A stretch of 64,000 nt of DNA from Streptomyces pseudovenezuelae (GTDB lineage: Bacteria > Actinomycetota > Actinomycetes > Streptomycetales > Streptomycetaceae), in NCBI RefSeq assembly GCF_029892565.1, contig NZ_JARXVH010000022.1, positions 62,001-126,000 of the forward strand, written 5' to 3'. The notes under the pieces are model-generated. The model was given only the letters and a program-made list of their open reading frames with translations, did no database searches and was not told the origin of the DNA. A program made the position numbers and the translations under genes. The stretch's first letter is position 1, and every line of letters begins with the position of its first letter. This document shows positions 32,831 through 41,223 of this stretch, one piece after another.

Positions 32831-33718
32831 ATGCCGACGGCCACGAACCCGGTCGGCCGGCTGCTGCTGGAGCGGGCGATCACCCTCGCGGCGCAGCGCG
32901 CCGCCGCCCCCGGGAACCTCCGCTTCACCGAACGCCAGCTGTACTACGAGACGTGCCGCGTCCTGCGCCCGACACCCGCGCCGGTGCGCCGCATCCCGTA
33001 CAGCCCGGCCCCGCCGTTGCGGTTGTCCCGGTTCACCGAGGTGCTGCGCGGCGCGGGGTGGGCCGCGGAGTTGCCGGGACTGCTGCCGGCCCCTGTCCCT
33101 GGCGTCCCGACGATCGGCGGGCCGGCCCGCGAACCCGACCTCTACGACTACGCGCTGCCCCGGCTGCTGATCTGCCAGAACCGTGCCATCGCTCGGATGC
33201 TGCTGGCCAACCATGTGCATCTGGAGGCGGCCTGCCCCGTGTTGAGCGCCGAGGACGATCTGCCGCTGGACTCCCGGCTGGTGGCCGGCCTGGAGCGGGC
33301 CGGCGGTGCGACCGTGCACGTCCTGCACGACGCGAGCCCTGCCGGGATCGCGTTGCCCGGTCGGGTGCGTGAGGGGTTGGGGTCGGTGTCCGGCCGGGTG
33401 CGGGAGGAGTTGGGATCGACGCCTGTCCGGGTCGTCTCGCTCGGGCTCGTGCCCCGGCACGCCCAGACCCTCCGCCTGGTGGCCGGGCGCAGGCCCCGCC
33501 CGCTGCCACCGCTCGGACCGTTGCCGCCCGGGCTCCGGCCCGCCGAGGTCGACTGGCTCGCCGCGGGTCGGTTCGCCGAGGTCGCCGCGGTGCCGCCGGC
33601 CAAGCTCCTGCGCGCCGTGCTGCGGCTCACCCGTGGACCCCGGCCGACCCGTCACTCCGTCTGGGGCGAGCTGCGCGGACTGCGCACCGCCGGGTTCATG
33701 ACCTGGCCCGACGCATGA
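32831..33718 (+). CDS. Soluble TopoVIA/Spo11-like (Toprim) paralogue C
   Basis: This 295-residue protein lacks the zinc ribbon and membrane helices of its two neighbours but keeps the rest. RFTERQLYYETCR (Tyr 38, Tyr 39) resembles the TxRxxYY active-site motif of TopoVIA/Spo11 winged helices. LLICQNRAIARMLLAN matches the place of the Toprim Glu motif (Glu replaced by Gln), and VHVLHDASPAG (Asp 167) matches the DxD motif with Ser in second place. It ends VPPAKLLRAVLRL and GFMTWPDA. It starts 1 bp after the stop of B. A DNA-binding or cleaving role is suggested by the fold only; the acidic residues needed for Mg2+ are partly lost. Confidence 0.65.
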   Translation: MPTATNPVGRLLLERAITLAAQRAAAPGNLRFTERQLYYETCRVLRPTPAPVRRIPYSPAPPLRLSRFTEVLRGAGWAAELPGLLPAPVPGVPTIGGPAREPDLYDYALPRLLICQNRAIARMLLANHVHLEAACPVLSAEDDLPLDSRLVAGLERAGGATVHVLHDASPAGIALPGRVREGLGSVSGRVREELGSTPVRVVSLGLVPRHAQTLRLVAGRRPRPLPPLGPLPPGLRPAEVDWLAAGRFAEVAAVPPAKLLRAVLRLTRGPRPTRHSVWGELRGLRTAGFMTWPDA

Positions 33719-33776
33719 TCCGACGCCGACCCGAGGACCGTATGCCCTTCCGCCGCAGACCCGAGGACCTACGACG

Positions 33777-34325
33777 ATGATCCGCCCACGCGAAATCGGC
33801 TACACGGACGAACTGCTCGCCGACGGCAGCGTCCACCGCACCTACGAGGACGGACGGCAGGAATGGCGTCGTCGCGGTCCGGCCGGCGAGGTGTTCTGGC
33901 GGGACGACCGGGAGAACACCGGCACGGACGAACTCCTTGGCGACAAGATCGTCAAGCGGACCCTCGCCGACGGCACGGTGACCTACGGGCGGGACATCGG
34001 CTACGGCCGGACGCTCTGGGGACGCGGCGAGACCCTCATGATCAACCGGACGTCGTTCGGCGGCCGGATGGGAGCGATCCTCGTCGGCCTCGGAGTGGCC
34101 GGACTCGCCGTCACCGCCTCCCAGTTGCCGCCGCTCGCCCTCACCCCGGAGGAGGAAGAGGAACTGCGCCAGCAGGCGGCACAGAGCTCGTCCTCCGGCG
34201 GCGACGGTGGCGGCGGAGGGGACGGCGGGGGTGACGGCGGCGGTGACAGTGGTGACGGCGGCGACTGGGACGGCGGGCACTGGGGCGACGACGGGGGCGG
34301 CTGGAGCGACGACGACTTCGGCTGA
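33777..34325 (+). CDS. Small membrane protein with Gly/Asp-rich tail
   Basis: This 182-residue protein ends the Toprim-like operon. Residues 1-80 contain repeated short motifs of the type DELLADGS, YEDGRQEWRRRG and DELLGDKIVKRTLADGTVTYG, similar to YD/WD-like beta hairpin repeats. Residues about 100-120 form one membrane helix (GAILVGLGVAGLAVTASQL). The C-terminal 60 residues are nearly all Gly, Asp, Ser and Trp. GAGGA lies 9 nt before ATG 33777. A duplicated GACCCGAGGACC (about 33730-33741 and 33757-33768) precedes the gene. I do not recognise the family. The acidic tail could bind calcium or basic partners. Confidence 0.65.
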   Translation: MIRPREIGYTDELLADGSVHRTYEDGRQEWRRRGPAGEVFWRDDRENTGTDELLGDKIVKRTLADGTVTYGRDIGYGRTLWGRGETLMINRTSFGGRMGAILVGLGVAGLAVTASQLPPLALTPEEEEELRQQAAQSSSSGGDGGGGGDGGGDGGGDSGDGGDWDGGHWGDDGGGWSDDDFG

Positions 34326-34409
34326 GCGAGGGTTTCCGCCGGCGGATGAGAAGGCGCGTACCCGGCGACAGGAAGCCGGGGTACGCGGCAACAGGAAAGG
34401 ACACTCCGA

Positions 34410-36185
34410 ATGACGCGTTTTTGCGTCAGTCTCGCGTCGGACACCGCGCCCACCGACGGTCGGCCCGGAGCCGCCGACGCGCACCTCGCTGCCATGGGCG
34501 CCTCCGCGGTCGCCCCCGGGATGGCCCTCGTGCGGGACGAACCCGGCCACGCCCAGGGGCCGTTCGAGGCGTACGGGACGCGGGCCGTCGGAGAGGTCAC
34601 CCTGCACAACCGCGCCGACCTCCTGGCCGCCCTCGCGGCCGACGGCGCCCCCGCCCCACCGGGCACCGGTGACGGCGAACTGCTCCTGCGCTGCTGGGCG
34701 CGGCTCGGCGAACAGGGCGTCGCGCTCGCCGAAGGCATGTTCGCGCTGGCCGTCCTCGACGGCCACGACCTCGTCCTGATCCGCGACCACGTCGGCGCCC
34801 GCACCCTCTTCTACGCCCGTGCCGCAGACGCCTGGGCGGCCTCGACCTCCCTGCGCGCACTACGCCGTTGGCCCGCGCTGGGCACCCGCATGAACCTGTC
34901 CGCCGTACGTTCCTTCCTCACCTTCGCCTATCTGCCGGGCGACGAGACGCTGTTGGAGGGCGTACGCGAGGTGCTGCCCGGCCGGGTGCTGCGGCTGGCG
35001 GCCGACGGGACGGCGACCGAGGCGGTCTACTGGGAACCCCAAGAGGCGCTCCCGGAGCAGGAGATGGGCGGGGCCGGGGACGACCACGTCCTCATCCTGC
35101 GCGCACTCCTCGAAGAGGCCACCGCGCGGCGGCTGCCCGAGGCCGAGGCGGTCGGTGTCCTGCTGTCCGGCGGGATCGACAGTTCGCTCGTCACCGCGCT
35201 CGCCGCGAAGCTGCACAGCCACCCCGTGCACACGTACTCCATCAGCTTCGGCGACGAACTCCCCAACGAACTCGGCTACTCGGGCCTGGTCGCCACCCAC
35301 TGCCACACCCGGCACCGAGTGTTGACGGTCTCCGGTACGGCGGTCGCTGCGCGCCTTGCCGACACGGCCGCCCTGCTCGACAGCCCCGTCGGCGACCCCC
35401 TGACCGTGCCGAACCTGCTGCTCGCCGAGGCGGTCGCGGGCGACGGGCTGCGGACCGTGCTCAACGGGGAGGGCGGAGACCCGGTGTTCGGCGGGCCGAA
35501 GAACCTCCCGATGCTGGTCCAGGAGATGCACGCGGGGGCGCCGGGAGCGCACGGTTCGCCCTGGTACGAGGACCGGGCCACCGCCTATCTGCGGTCCTAC
35601 CGCAAGTGCTGGACCGACCTCCCGGACCTGCTGACCGCCGACGCGCTGTCCGCCCTGGAGTCCGCGCCGGCCCCGCAACGCTTCGTCGAGCCCTACCTCA
35701 CCGGCCCCGACCGCATGACCCACCTCCTCAACCAACTCCTCCACTGCAACCTCCGCACCAAGGGCGCCCACCACATCCTCACCAAGGTCGAACGGCTCAC
35801 CGCCTCCCAAGGGCTCCAGGGCCGCGCCCCGCTCTTCGACCGACGAGTGATCGACCACGCCTTCGCGACCCCGCCCACGCTCAAACTCCGGGGCACGAGC
35901 GAGAAGTGGGTGCTGAAGGAAGCCGTACGGGACTTGCTGCCGGCCACCGTCGTGGACCGGCCGAAGAGCGGAATGCGGGTTCCGGTGCAGCAGTGGTTGA
36001 GCGGTCCGCTGCGGGAGTTGGGCGGTGATCTGCTGCTCGGCCGGGCCGCGCGGCAAAGGGGGTTGTTCCGGCCCGAGACCGTACGGACCTGGCTGCGCGG
36101 CGAGGGCGCGTTGCTGCCCCGGCAGGGCGGGAAGCTGTGGCTGGTGCTCACGCTGGAGCTGTGGTTGCGGGCGTACGACCTGTGA
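34410..36185 (+). CDS. Asparagine synthetase-like protein lacking N-terminal Cys
   Basis: This 591-residue protein has the AsnB layout: an N-terminal Ntn-like domain (residues 1-180) and a C-terminal ATP-pyrophosphatase domain with the P-loop GVLLSGGIDSSLV near residue 250. LNGEGGDPVFGG near 352 and KWVLKEAVRDLLP near the end are typical. True glutamine-dependent enzymes need Cys at position 2; here the start is MTRFCVSL, so glutaminase activity is probably lost. It may use ammonia or another amine, like beta-lactam or lasso-peptide cyclase relatives. AAAGGA precedes ATG 34410. It is followed by an aldehyde dehydrogenase and preceded by the Toprim-like cluster, 84 bp away. The product is unknown. 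Confidence 0.8.
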   Translation: MTRFCVSLASDTAPTDGRPGAADAHLAAMGASAVAPGMALVRDEPGHAQGPFEAYGTRAVGEVTLHNRADLLAALAADGAPAPPGTGDGELLLRCWARLGEQGVALAEGMFALAVLDGHDLVLIRDHVGARTLFYARAADAWAASTSLRALRRWPALGTRMNLSAVRSFLTFAYLPGDETLLEGVREVLPGRVLRLAADGTATEAVYWEPQEALPEQEMGGAGDDHVLILRALLEEATARRLPEAEAVGVLLSGGIDSSLVTALAAKLHSHPVHTYSISFGDELPNELGYSGLVATHCHTRHRVLTVSGTAVAARLADTAALLDSPVGDPLTVPNLLLAEAVAGDGLRTVLNGEGGDPVFGGPKNLPMLVQEMHAGAPGAHGSPWYEDRATAYLRSYRKCWTDLPDLLTADALSALESAPAPQRFVEPYLTGPDRMTHLLNQLLHCNLRTKGAHHILTKVERLTASQGLQGRAPLFDRRVIDHAFATPPTLKLRGTSEKWVLKEAVRDLLPATVVDRPKSGMRVPVQQWLSGPLRELGGDLLLGRAARQRGLFRPETVRTWLRGEGALLPRQGGKLWLVLTLELWLRAYDL

Positions 36186-36268
36186 ACCGGGTCAACAGGC
36201 ACGACCGATCCCGTTGTGAACCGAACGGTTCTTGTGAACAGCACGATGGAGGAAACCGCACTGTGAAC
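36180..36268. promoter_or_regulatory. TGTGAAC repeats and palindrome before aldehyde dehydrogenase
   Basis: TGTGAAC occurs four times (starting near 36181, 36215, 36234 and 36262). GAACCG-AA-CGGTTC (36218-36231) is a perfect palindrome overlapping one copy. GGAGG (36248-36252) is the ribosome binding site of the next gene. The arrangement suggests regulator binding and an internal promoter. Confidence 0.4.
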
Positions 36269-37615
36269 ACCACCCTCATCGACCCCCGCACCGGCCGCGA
36301 CCGAGGCACCGCCCCCGTCGCCCGCGAGAGCGAGGTGCGGTCCGCCGTCGGGGCCGCCCGCACCGCGCTGCCCGCCTGGCGTGGCCTGACACCCAAGGAA
36401 CGGTCCCGTCGGCTGGAGCGGCTGGCCGCGCTGGTGGAGGAGCACGCCGACGCGTACGTCGCACGGGAGGCCGCCGGGACCGGCAAGCCGGCGAGCGAGA
36501 CGACGGGTGAGGTGGCGCAGGTCGCCGACCTCTTCCGGTTCTACGCCTCCGCCGTCCGCGCCCAGTCGGTACCGGCCGCCGGCCGCCTGGTCGACGGCCA
36601 CGAGAGCTGGGTCCGCTGGGAACCTCTCGGGGTCGTAGCGGTCGTAGTGCCCTGGAACTACCCGCTGATGATGGCCGCCTGGCGGTGCGCCCCGGCCCTG
36701 GCCGCCGGCAACACGGTGGTCGCCAAGCCCGCCGAGACGACCCCCGACACGCTCGAACTCCTCGCCGAGCACGCCGCCGAAGCGCTCGGTCCCGGGGTTC
36801 TCACCGCCGTCGCGGGCGACCGGCAGACCGGCCGGCTGCTGGTCGAGGCGGATGTCGACATGGTCGCGTTCACCGGCAGCGCGGCGGCCGGCGCCGACGT
36901 GGCGGCGCGGGCCGGAGGGCGCCGGGTCAGTCTCGAACTCGGCGGCAACGCCCCCGCGCTCGTCCTGCCCGACGCACCCGACGACACCTGGGCCCAACTC
37001 GCCGGCGCCTGCACCTACAACGCCGGGCAGAGCTGCGCCGCCCCCGCCCGCGTCATCACCCTGCGCGAGAACTACGAGGAGACGGTGGAGCGGTTGGCCG
37101 CCGCGGCCCGGGACTGCCTCGCGGGCCGGGACTTCGGTCCGCTCAACAACCCGGACCAGCTGGCCCGTTACGACGGCATCGTCAAGTCCTCCGCCGCCGG
37201 ACGAAACCTGGCGGCCGACATCGCCCCCGGGCCCGGCGAGGACAACGGCTTCTGGCGCCCCACCCGGATCCTGGCCGACCTCCCCGACGACGACCCGGCG
37301 GTGGTGGAAGAGGTCTTCGGCCCGCTGCTCACCGTGCAGTCGGCGGAGAACCTGGACGCGGCGGTGACGCTGGCCAACGGGGTCCTCCAGGCGCTGGCGG
37401 CCAGCGTATGGACCCGCGACCTGACGACCGGGCTGGACCTCGCCGGCCGACTGAACGCGGGAGAGGCCTGGCTCAACTGCCACCTCGTCCAGACCGCCGA
37501 ACTCCCGCACGGCGGCCGAGGCGCCTCGGGCCACGGCACGGACCTGAGCACCCTGGCCCTGCCCGAGTACCAACGCCCCAAGACGATCACCGCCCGCCTG
37601 GTACGGGGGAGTTGA
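36263..37615 (+). CDS. NAD(P)-dependent aldehyde dehydrogenase
   Basis: This 450-residue enzyme has the full ALDH pattern. VVVPWNYPLMMAAWRCAPALAAGNTVVAKPAE lies near residues 130-160 in two adjoining motifs, FTGSAAAG is the cofactor loop, the general base Glu is in SLELGGNAPA, and the catalytic Cys is in YNAGQSCAAPAR near residue 258. EVFGPLLTV is also present. It is closest in look to aminobutyraldehyde or succinate-semialdehyde dehydrogenases. GTG 36263 follows GGAGG. Its neighbour, the asparagine-synthetase-like protein, could use or protect an amine or acid of the same pathway. A hairpin follows the stop. Confidence 0.92.
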   Translation: MNTTLIDPRTGRDRGTAPVARESEVRSAVGAARTALPAWRGLTPKERSRRLERLAALVEEHADAYVAREAAGTGKPASETTGEVAQVADLFRFYASAVRAQSVPAAGRLVDGHESWVRWEPLGVVAVVVPWNYPLMMAAWRCAPALAAGNTVVAKPAETTPDTLELLAEHAAEALGPGVLTAVAGDRQTGRLLVEADVDMVAFTGSAAAGADVAARAGGRRVSLELGGNAPALVLPDAPDDTWAQLAGACTYNAGQSCAAPARVITLRENYEETVERLAAAARDCLAGRDFGPLNNPDQLARYDGIVKSSAAGRNLAADIAPGPGEDNGFWRPTRILADLPDDDPAVVEEVFGPLLTVQSAENLDAAVTLANGVLQALAASVWTRDLTTGLDLAGRLNAGEAWLNCHLVQTAELPHGGRGASGHGTDLSTLALPEYQRPKTITARLVRGS

Positions 37616-37648
37616 CGGCGCCGGCTCCGAGCCGGGGGCAGTCAGGGC

Positions 37649-37672
37649 GGCGGGGCGCGACCGATCCCCGCC
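37649..37672. terminator. Hairpin after aldehyde dehydrogenase
   Basis: GGCGGGG (37649-37655) pairs with CCCCGCC (37666-37672) across 10 nt, 34 bp after the stop. It is a plausible terminator of the operon that began near 29829. Confidence 0.5.
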
Positions 37673-37783
37673 ATCGCCACACGCGCCCGTCTTCCGCTCG
37701 CGCACCTGGGGGAATCCACGATCCGTGTCCGGAAAACGCGCAGGATGCCTGCGCTCGGCCCTCCGCCCGCCTACGCTCGCTGC

Positions 37784-38548
37784 GTGCTGCGCATCACCGA
37801 CGCCCGAACCGGCCAACCCGTCGACGCCGCCCCTGTCCGCCGACGGCTGACCAGGGTGGAGGCCCATGTGCGGGGCCGCGACCCCGGCGCGCTGCGGGTG
37901 CTGCTGGTCGCCGATCTCCTCGTCCGCACGCTGGAACTCGGCGGTACCCCGGTCTGGCCCCTGCTGACCGGCGACCGGGACCAGGCGGAACTGCGGGCCG
38001 ACGGTGCCGCGCTGGGCATCCACCCCTTCGAGGACACCCGGGACGTCGGCTCCGGGCTGGGCGAGTCGCAGGTCGTCCATGTGCTGGGGGAGGACGCTAC
38101 GAGTCCCGGGGACGGGGTCCTGGTCGCCGTAGCACCCGTGCACGTGGAGCCGGACGATCTCGGCCATCTGGAGGTGCGGCGGCCCGGCCAGCCCGGCGCG
38201 AACCGCACCGACCCCGCCGTCCTGCGCCTTGCGTTCCTCTCCTGCCCCCGCGACACGCCCGCCCGGCTCGACAAGGCCGCTCTGGCCGAGGCCGGTGACA
38301 CGCTCCGGCGCTGGCGTCGGGCGGTCGCGGGGTGGGCGCGGCAGCCCTCGCGGCCGGTGCCCGACGAGGTCCGCGCACGGCTGCGCGCCGCCTGGGAGGA
38401 CGACGTGGACGTTCCCGAGGTGCTGCGCGTGCTGGCCGACGTAGAGGCGTCGAGCGAGCTGCCCGAGGGGGCCCGCTTCGAGACGTACGTCTATGCGGAC
38501 CGGCTGCTCGGCCTCGAACTCTCCCGTGACCTGGGATCCCCGGAGTGA
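37784..38548 (+). CDS. CysRS-like protein lacking synthetase signatures
   Basis: This 254-residue protein resembles cysteinyl-tRNA synthetase in outline but is half its length. RVLLVADLLVRTLEL fits the helix after the HIGH motif. VLRLAFLSCPRDTPARLDKAALAEAGDTL fits the stretch before the anticodon region, in two parts. WEDDVDVPEVLRVLADV fits the DDLNTPxAL signature near the C-terminus, and LLGLELS matches the end. Neither HIGH nor KMSKS is present, and the zinc cysteines are absent, so it cannot be a normal synthetase. GTG 37784 is preferred; ATG 37745 is possible. The stop overlaps the start of the phosphatase gene by 4 bp. This is homology by eye, and function is unknown. Confidence 0.5.
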   Translation: MLRITDARTGQPVDAAPVRRRLTRVEAHVRGRDPGALRVLLVADLLVRTLELGGTPVWPLLTGDRDQAELRADGAALGIHPFEDTRDVGSGLGESQVVHVLGEDATSPGDGVLVAVAPVHVEPDDLGHLEVRRPGQPGANRTDPAVLRLAFLSCPRDTPARLDKAALAEAGDTLRRWRRAVAGWARQPSRPVPDEVRARLRAAWEDDVDVPEVLRVLADVEASSELPEGARFETYVYADRLLGLELSRDLGSPE

Positions 38549-39099
38549 TCGCCCGCGCGGGAGCCGGTCCGCTGCGTCGGCTGGTCGTCCTACGGCACGC
38601 CAAGTCCGCCTGGCCCGTGGGCGTCGCCGACCACGAGCGCCCGCTCGCCCCGCGTGGCCGCCGCGACGCACCCGCGGCGGGCCGCGCGCTCGCCGAGCAC
38701 GACTGTCTGCCGGACCTCGCCCTGTGCTCCACCGCCGAACGGGCCCGCCAGACCTGGGAGTTGGCCGCGGCGCAGTGGGGCACCCCGCCGCCGGTCCACC
38801 GTGACCCGCGCCTGTACGGCGCCGACGTCCCCGAACTGCTCGACGTCGTGCACGAGGTGTCCGCCGAGGTGGAGACCCTCCTCCTGGTCGGGCACAACCC
38901 GGGCCTGGAGGAGCTCGTCCTCGAACTCGCCGGGGACGGCCTCGACAACGCGCTGGACGAGGTGCGGCTGAAGTTCCCGACCTCCGCGATCGCCGTACTG
39001 GCCTGGCACGGCGCCACCTGGGAAGCCCTCGCCCCCGGCACCGCCCTGCTGACGAACATGCTCGTGCCGCGCGGAGACAAGGGCGGCACGAAGCACTGA
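38545..39099 (+). CDS. SixA-like histidine phosphatase
   Basis: This 184-residue protein belongs to the phosphoglycerate-mutase-like histidine phosphatases. The RHG-type motif is VLRHAKSAWPVG with the phosphohistidine, the second Arg is in STAERARQTW, and the second His is in LLVGHNPGLEELV. SixA removes phosphate from phosphohistidine on signalling or PTS proteins; the target here is unknown. GTG 38545 overlaps the previous stop (GTGA), so it is coupled with the CysRS-like gene. Only 25 bp separate it from the convergent APC transporter. Confidence 0.85.
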   Translation: MIARAGAGPLRRLVVLRHAKSAWPVGVADHERPLAPRGRRDAPAAGRALAEHDCLPDLALCSTAERARQTWELAAAQWGTPPPVHRDPRLYGADVPELLDVVHEVSAEVETLLLVGHNPGLEELVLELAGDGLDNALDEVRLKFPTSAIAVLAWHGATWEALAPGTALLTNMLVPRGDKGGTKH

Positions 39100-39124
39100 C
39101 CCGGCCCGCGAACAGAACACCGTC

Positions 39125-41116
39125 CTAACCCACGTGCACCCAAGGCCGCCGCTCCGGATCCGGCTCCGCCCGGCGCAGCACCTCGCGCGTGACCGGCGCG
39201 ACCTCGCCGTGGCCGAAGACCAGGAACTGGAAGAGGTGGCTGACCGGGTTGCCCTCGGTCCAGCTGAAGTAGGCGTGCGGGACTTCGCCCGTGCGGTCGC
39301 GGATCGACAGCAGGACCGCGGCGATCGTGTTGGGCACGGTCGGACCCCCAACGCGCAGTCGCTGCACCCCGTGCTTCTCGTCGCCGCGCACGGTGACCTC
39401 CGACGTGAAGTCGGAGGAGTCCCGCACGAACACCTCAAGGAACAGCGGCGGTTCCCCCTCGGGGATGTGCGTGTGGGCCCGCTGCTCGTACTCCTTGGCG
39501 CGGTACTGCCCGGTGGTGTGGTCGTCCGGCTCGTTGGCGATCACCTGGACCGGTCCGCGGCGCGCTGCCTCGTCCACCAGCCGGGCCGCCGTCTCGTCGA
39601 ACGTGACCTCCGTGGCCCGCAGTTCGAAGGCCCGGTGCACCCGTGAGACGAACGAGGTCACCAGGATGGCGAGGATGAAGATCAGCGCGATCTTGAGGCC
39701 GTCGGGCCGCTCCACGACATTGGTGACGAGGGTGTACGCGAAGACCGCGGTGATCACGCCGAAGCCGATCGCGGCCCGCCGGTGCCCCCGCTTGTGCACG
39801 GCCACCGTCGACGCGAACGCCGCGGACAGCATCAGCACCAGCACACCGGTCGCGTACGCCCCGCTCTGCGCGTCCACGTTCGCGTCGAACCACAGGGTGA
39901 TGAGGACGGCGGTCACCATGAACACCAGCACCAAGGGGCGCACGGCCCGCGTCCACTCCGGAGCCATGCCGTAGCGCGGGAGGTAGCGCGGTACGAGGTT
40001 CAGCAGCCCGGCCAGCGCCGAGGCGCCCGCGAACCACAGGATGGCGATGGTCGAGACGTCGTACACCGTGCCGAACGCCTGGCCCAGGTGCTCGTGCGCG
40101 AGATAGGCGAGGGCGCGTCCGTTGGCCGGGCCGCCGGTCTTGAAGTCGTCCTGCGGGATCAGGATCGTCGTCGCGAGGCTGGACAGGAGCAGGAAGCAGC
40201 TCATGATGACGGCGGCCGTGGTCAGCAGCTTGCGGGTCTCGCGGATCCGGCCGGTGGGCTTCGCGTACGTGTCCGTCGGGTCGCCCTTGACCTGCGGCAT
40301 CACCGCCACTCCGGTCTCGAAGCCGGACATGCCGAGCGCCAGCTTCGGGAACACCAGCAGCGCCACGCCGATCATGGCCAGCGGTGAGGAGTGCTCGGCG
40401 GTCATGGCGTCCGTCCAGTCCCCGATCCGTACCGGATGGCTCAGCACCTCCCAGGCGGAGACGGCGAGCACGACCACGTTCAGGGTCATGTACGTCCCCA
40501 CCAGCACCACCGCGATCCCGATGGCCTCCCGGAAGCCCTTCAGGAAGACCGCGCCGAGCAGACCGACCAGCACCAGCGTGATCCAGAGGTTCTCGCCCTC
40601 CAGCCAGTGCGGGGCGAACGGGTTCTCGACGACGTGCGCGGCGGCGTCGGCGGCCGACAGGGTGATCGTGATCATGAAGTCGGTGGCCGCGAACCCGAGC
40701 AGCACCAGCACGAAGATCTTCCCCGACCACCACGAGAGCAGCCGCTCCAGCATGGCGATCGATCCCTCGCCGTGCGGACTCTCGTGCGCCACCCGCCGAT
40801 AGACGGGCAGCGCGCCGAGCAGGGTCAGCCCGATCAGCACCAGCGTCGCCAGCGGGGAGAGCAGTCCGGCGGCGAGTGCGGCGATGCCCGGCTGGTAGCC
40901 GAGGGTGGAGAAGTAGTCGACGCCGGTCAGGCACATGACGCGCCACCAGGTGTGGCCCTTCTCCTCGGGCTGCGGGGCGGCATGCGGTCCCTGATGCCGG
41001 GCGGACTGCTGGCTCAGTCCGTCCAGGAGCCACGAGCGCAGCCGGGTCCTGACGGAGGGGGACGGTGAGGTCGGGGAGTTCACGCTGCCACTCTTGTCCA
41101 CCTCTGCGCCGCTCAT
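39125..41116 (-). CDS. APC superfamily transporter with C-terminal soluble domain
   Basis: This 663-residue membrane protein has about 12 helices. Residues about 60-90 read GVDYFSTLGYQPGIAALAAGLL, the conserved first-helix region of this group. SGFETGVAVMPQVKGD near 265 is also characteristic. The final 170 residues, from RAFELRATEVTFDE onward, are hydrophilic with VQVIANEPDDHTTGQY and could be a regulatory or nucleotide-binding domain. The group is annotated as amino acid permeases, but the first helix also recalls Kup-type potassium transporters, so the substrate is open. The gene is alone, divergent from yigZ. Confidence 0.82.
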   Translation of the reverse strand: MSGAEVDKSGSVNSPTSPSPSVRTRLRSWLLDGLSQQSARHQGPHAAPQPEEKGHTWWRVMCLTGVDYFSTLGYQPGIAALAAGLLSPLATLVLIGLTLLGALPVYRRVAHESPHGEGSIAMLERLLSWWSGKIFVLVLLGFAATDFMITITLSAADAAAHVVENPFAPHWLEGENLWITLVLVGLLGAVFLKGFREAIGIAVVLVGTYMTLNVVVLAVSAWEVLSHPVRIGDWTDAMTAEHSSPLAMIGVALLVFPKLALGMSGFETGVAVMPQVKGDPTDTYAKPTGRIRETRKLLTTAAVIMSCFLLLSSLATTILIPQDDFKTGGPANGRALAYLAHEHLGQAFGTVYDVSTIAILWFAGASALAGLLNLVPRYLPRYGMAPEWTRAVRPLVLVFMVTAVLITLWFDANVDAQSGAYATGVLVLMLSAAFASTVAVHKRGHRRAAIGFGVITAVFAYTLVTNVVERPDGLKIALIFILAILVTSFVSRVHRAFELRATEVTFDETAARLVDEAARRGPVQVIANEPDDHTTGQYRAKEYEQRAHTHIPEGEPPLFLEVFVRDSSDFTSEVTVRGDEKHGVQRLRVGGPTVPNTIAAVLLSIRDRTGEVPHAYFSWTEGNPVSHLFQFLVFGHGEVAPVTREVLRRAEPDPERRPWVHVG

Positions 41117-41223
41117 GCCGTGCTCCCCCGGTGCTCGTGCGGGCGAGCCGCCCCCGATGTGTCCCTGACATCCTCACCCGCACCGCCGAAGGGGGCGACA
41201 GCACCAGGTCATAGGGTGGACGA

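Noticed and set aside
34410..37615. Lasso peptide or beta-lactam cluster
   Set aside because: No precursor peptide, B1/B2 protease, carboxyethylarginine synthase-like or transporter gene is adjacent; only the AsnB-like fold is shared.
35693..38671. 992-codon open frame on the minus strand
   Set aside because: It runs antisense across the AsnB-like, ALDH and CysRS-like genes. No motif or start signal is visible, and the plus-strand genes have clear family signatures.
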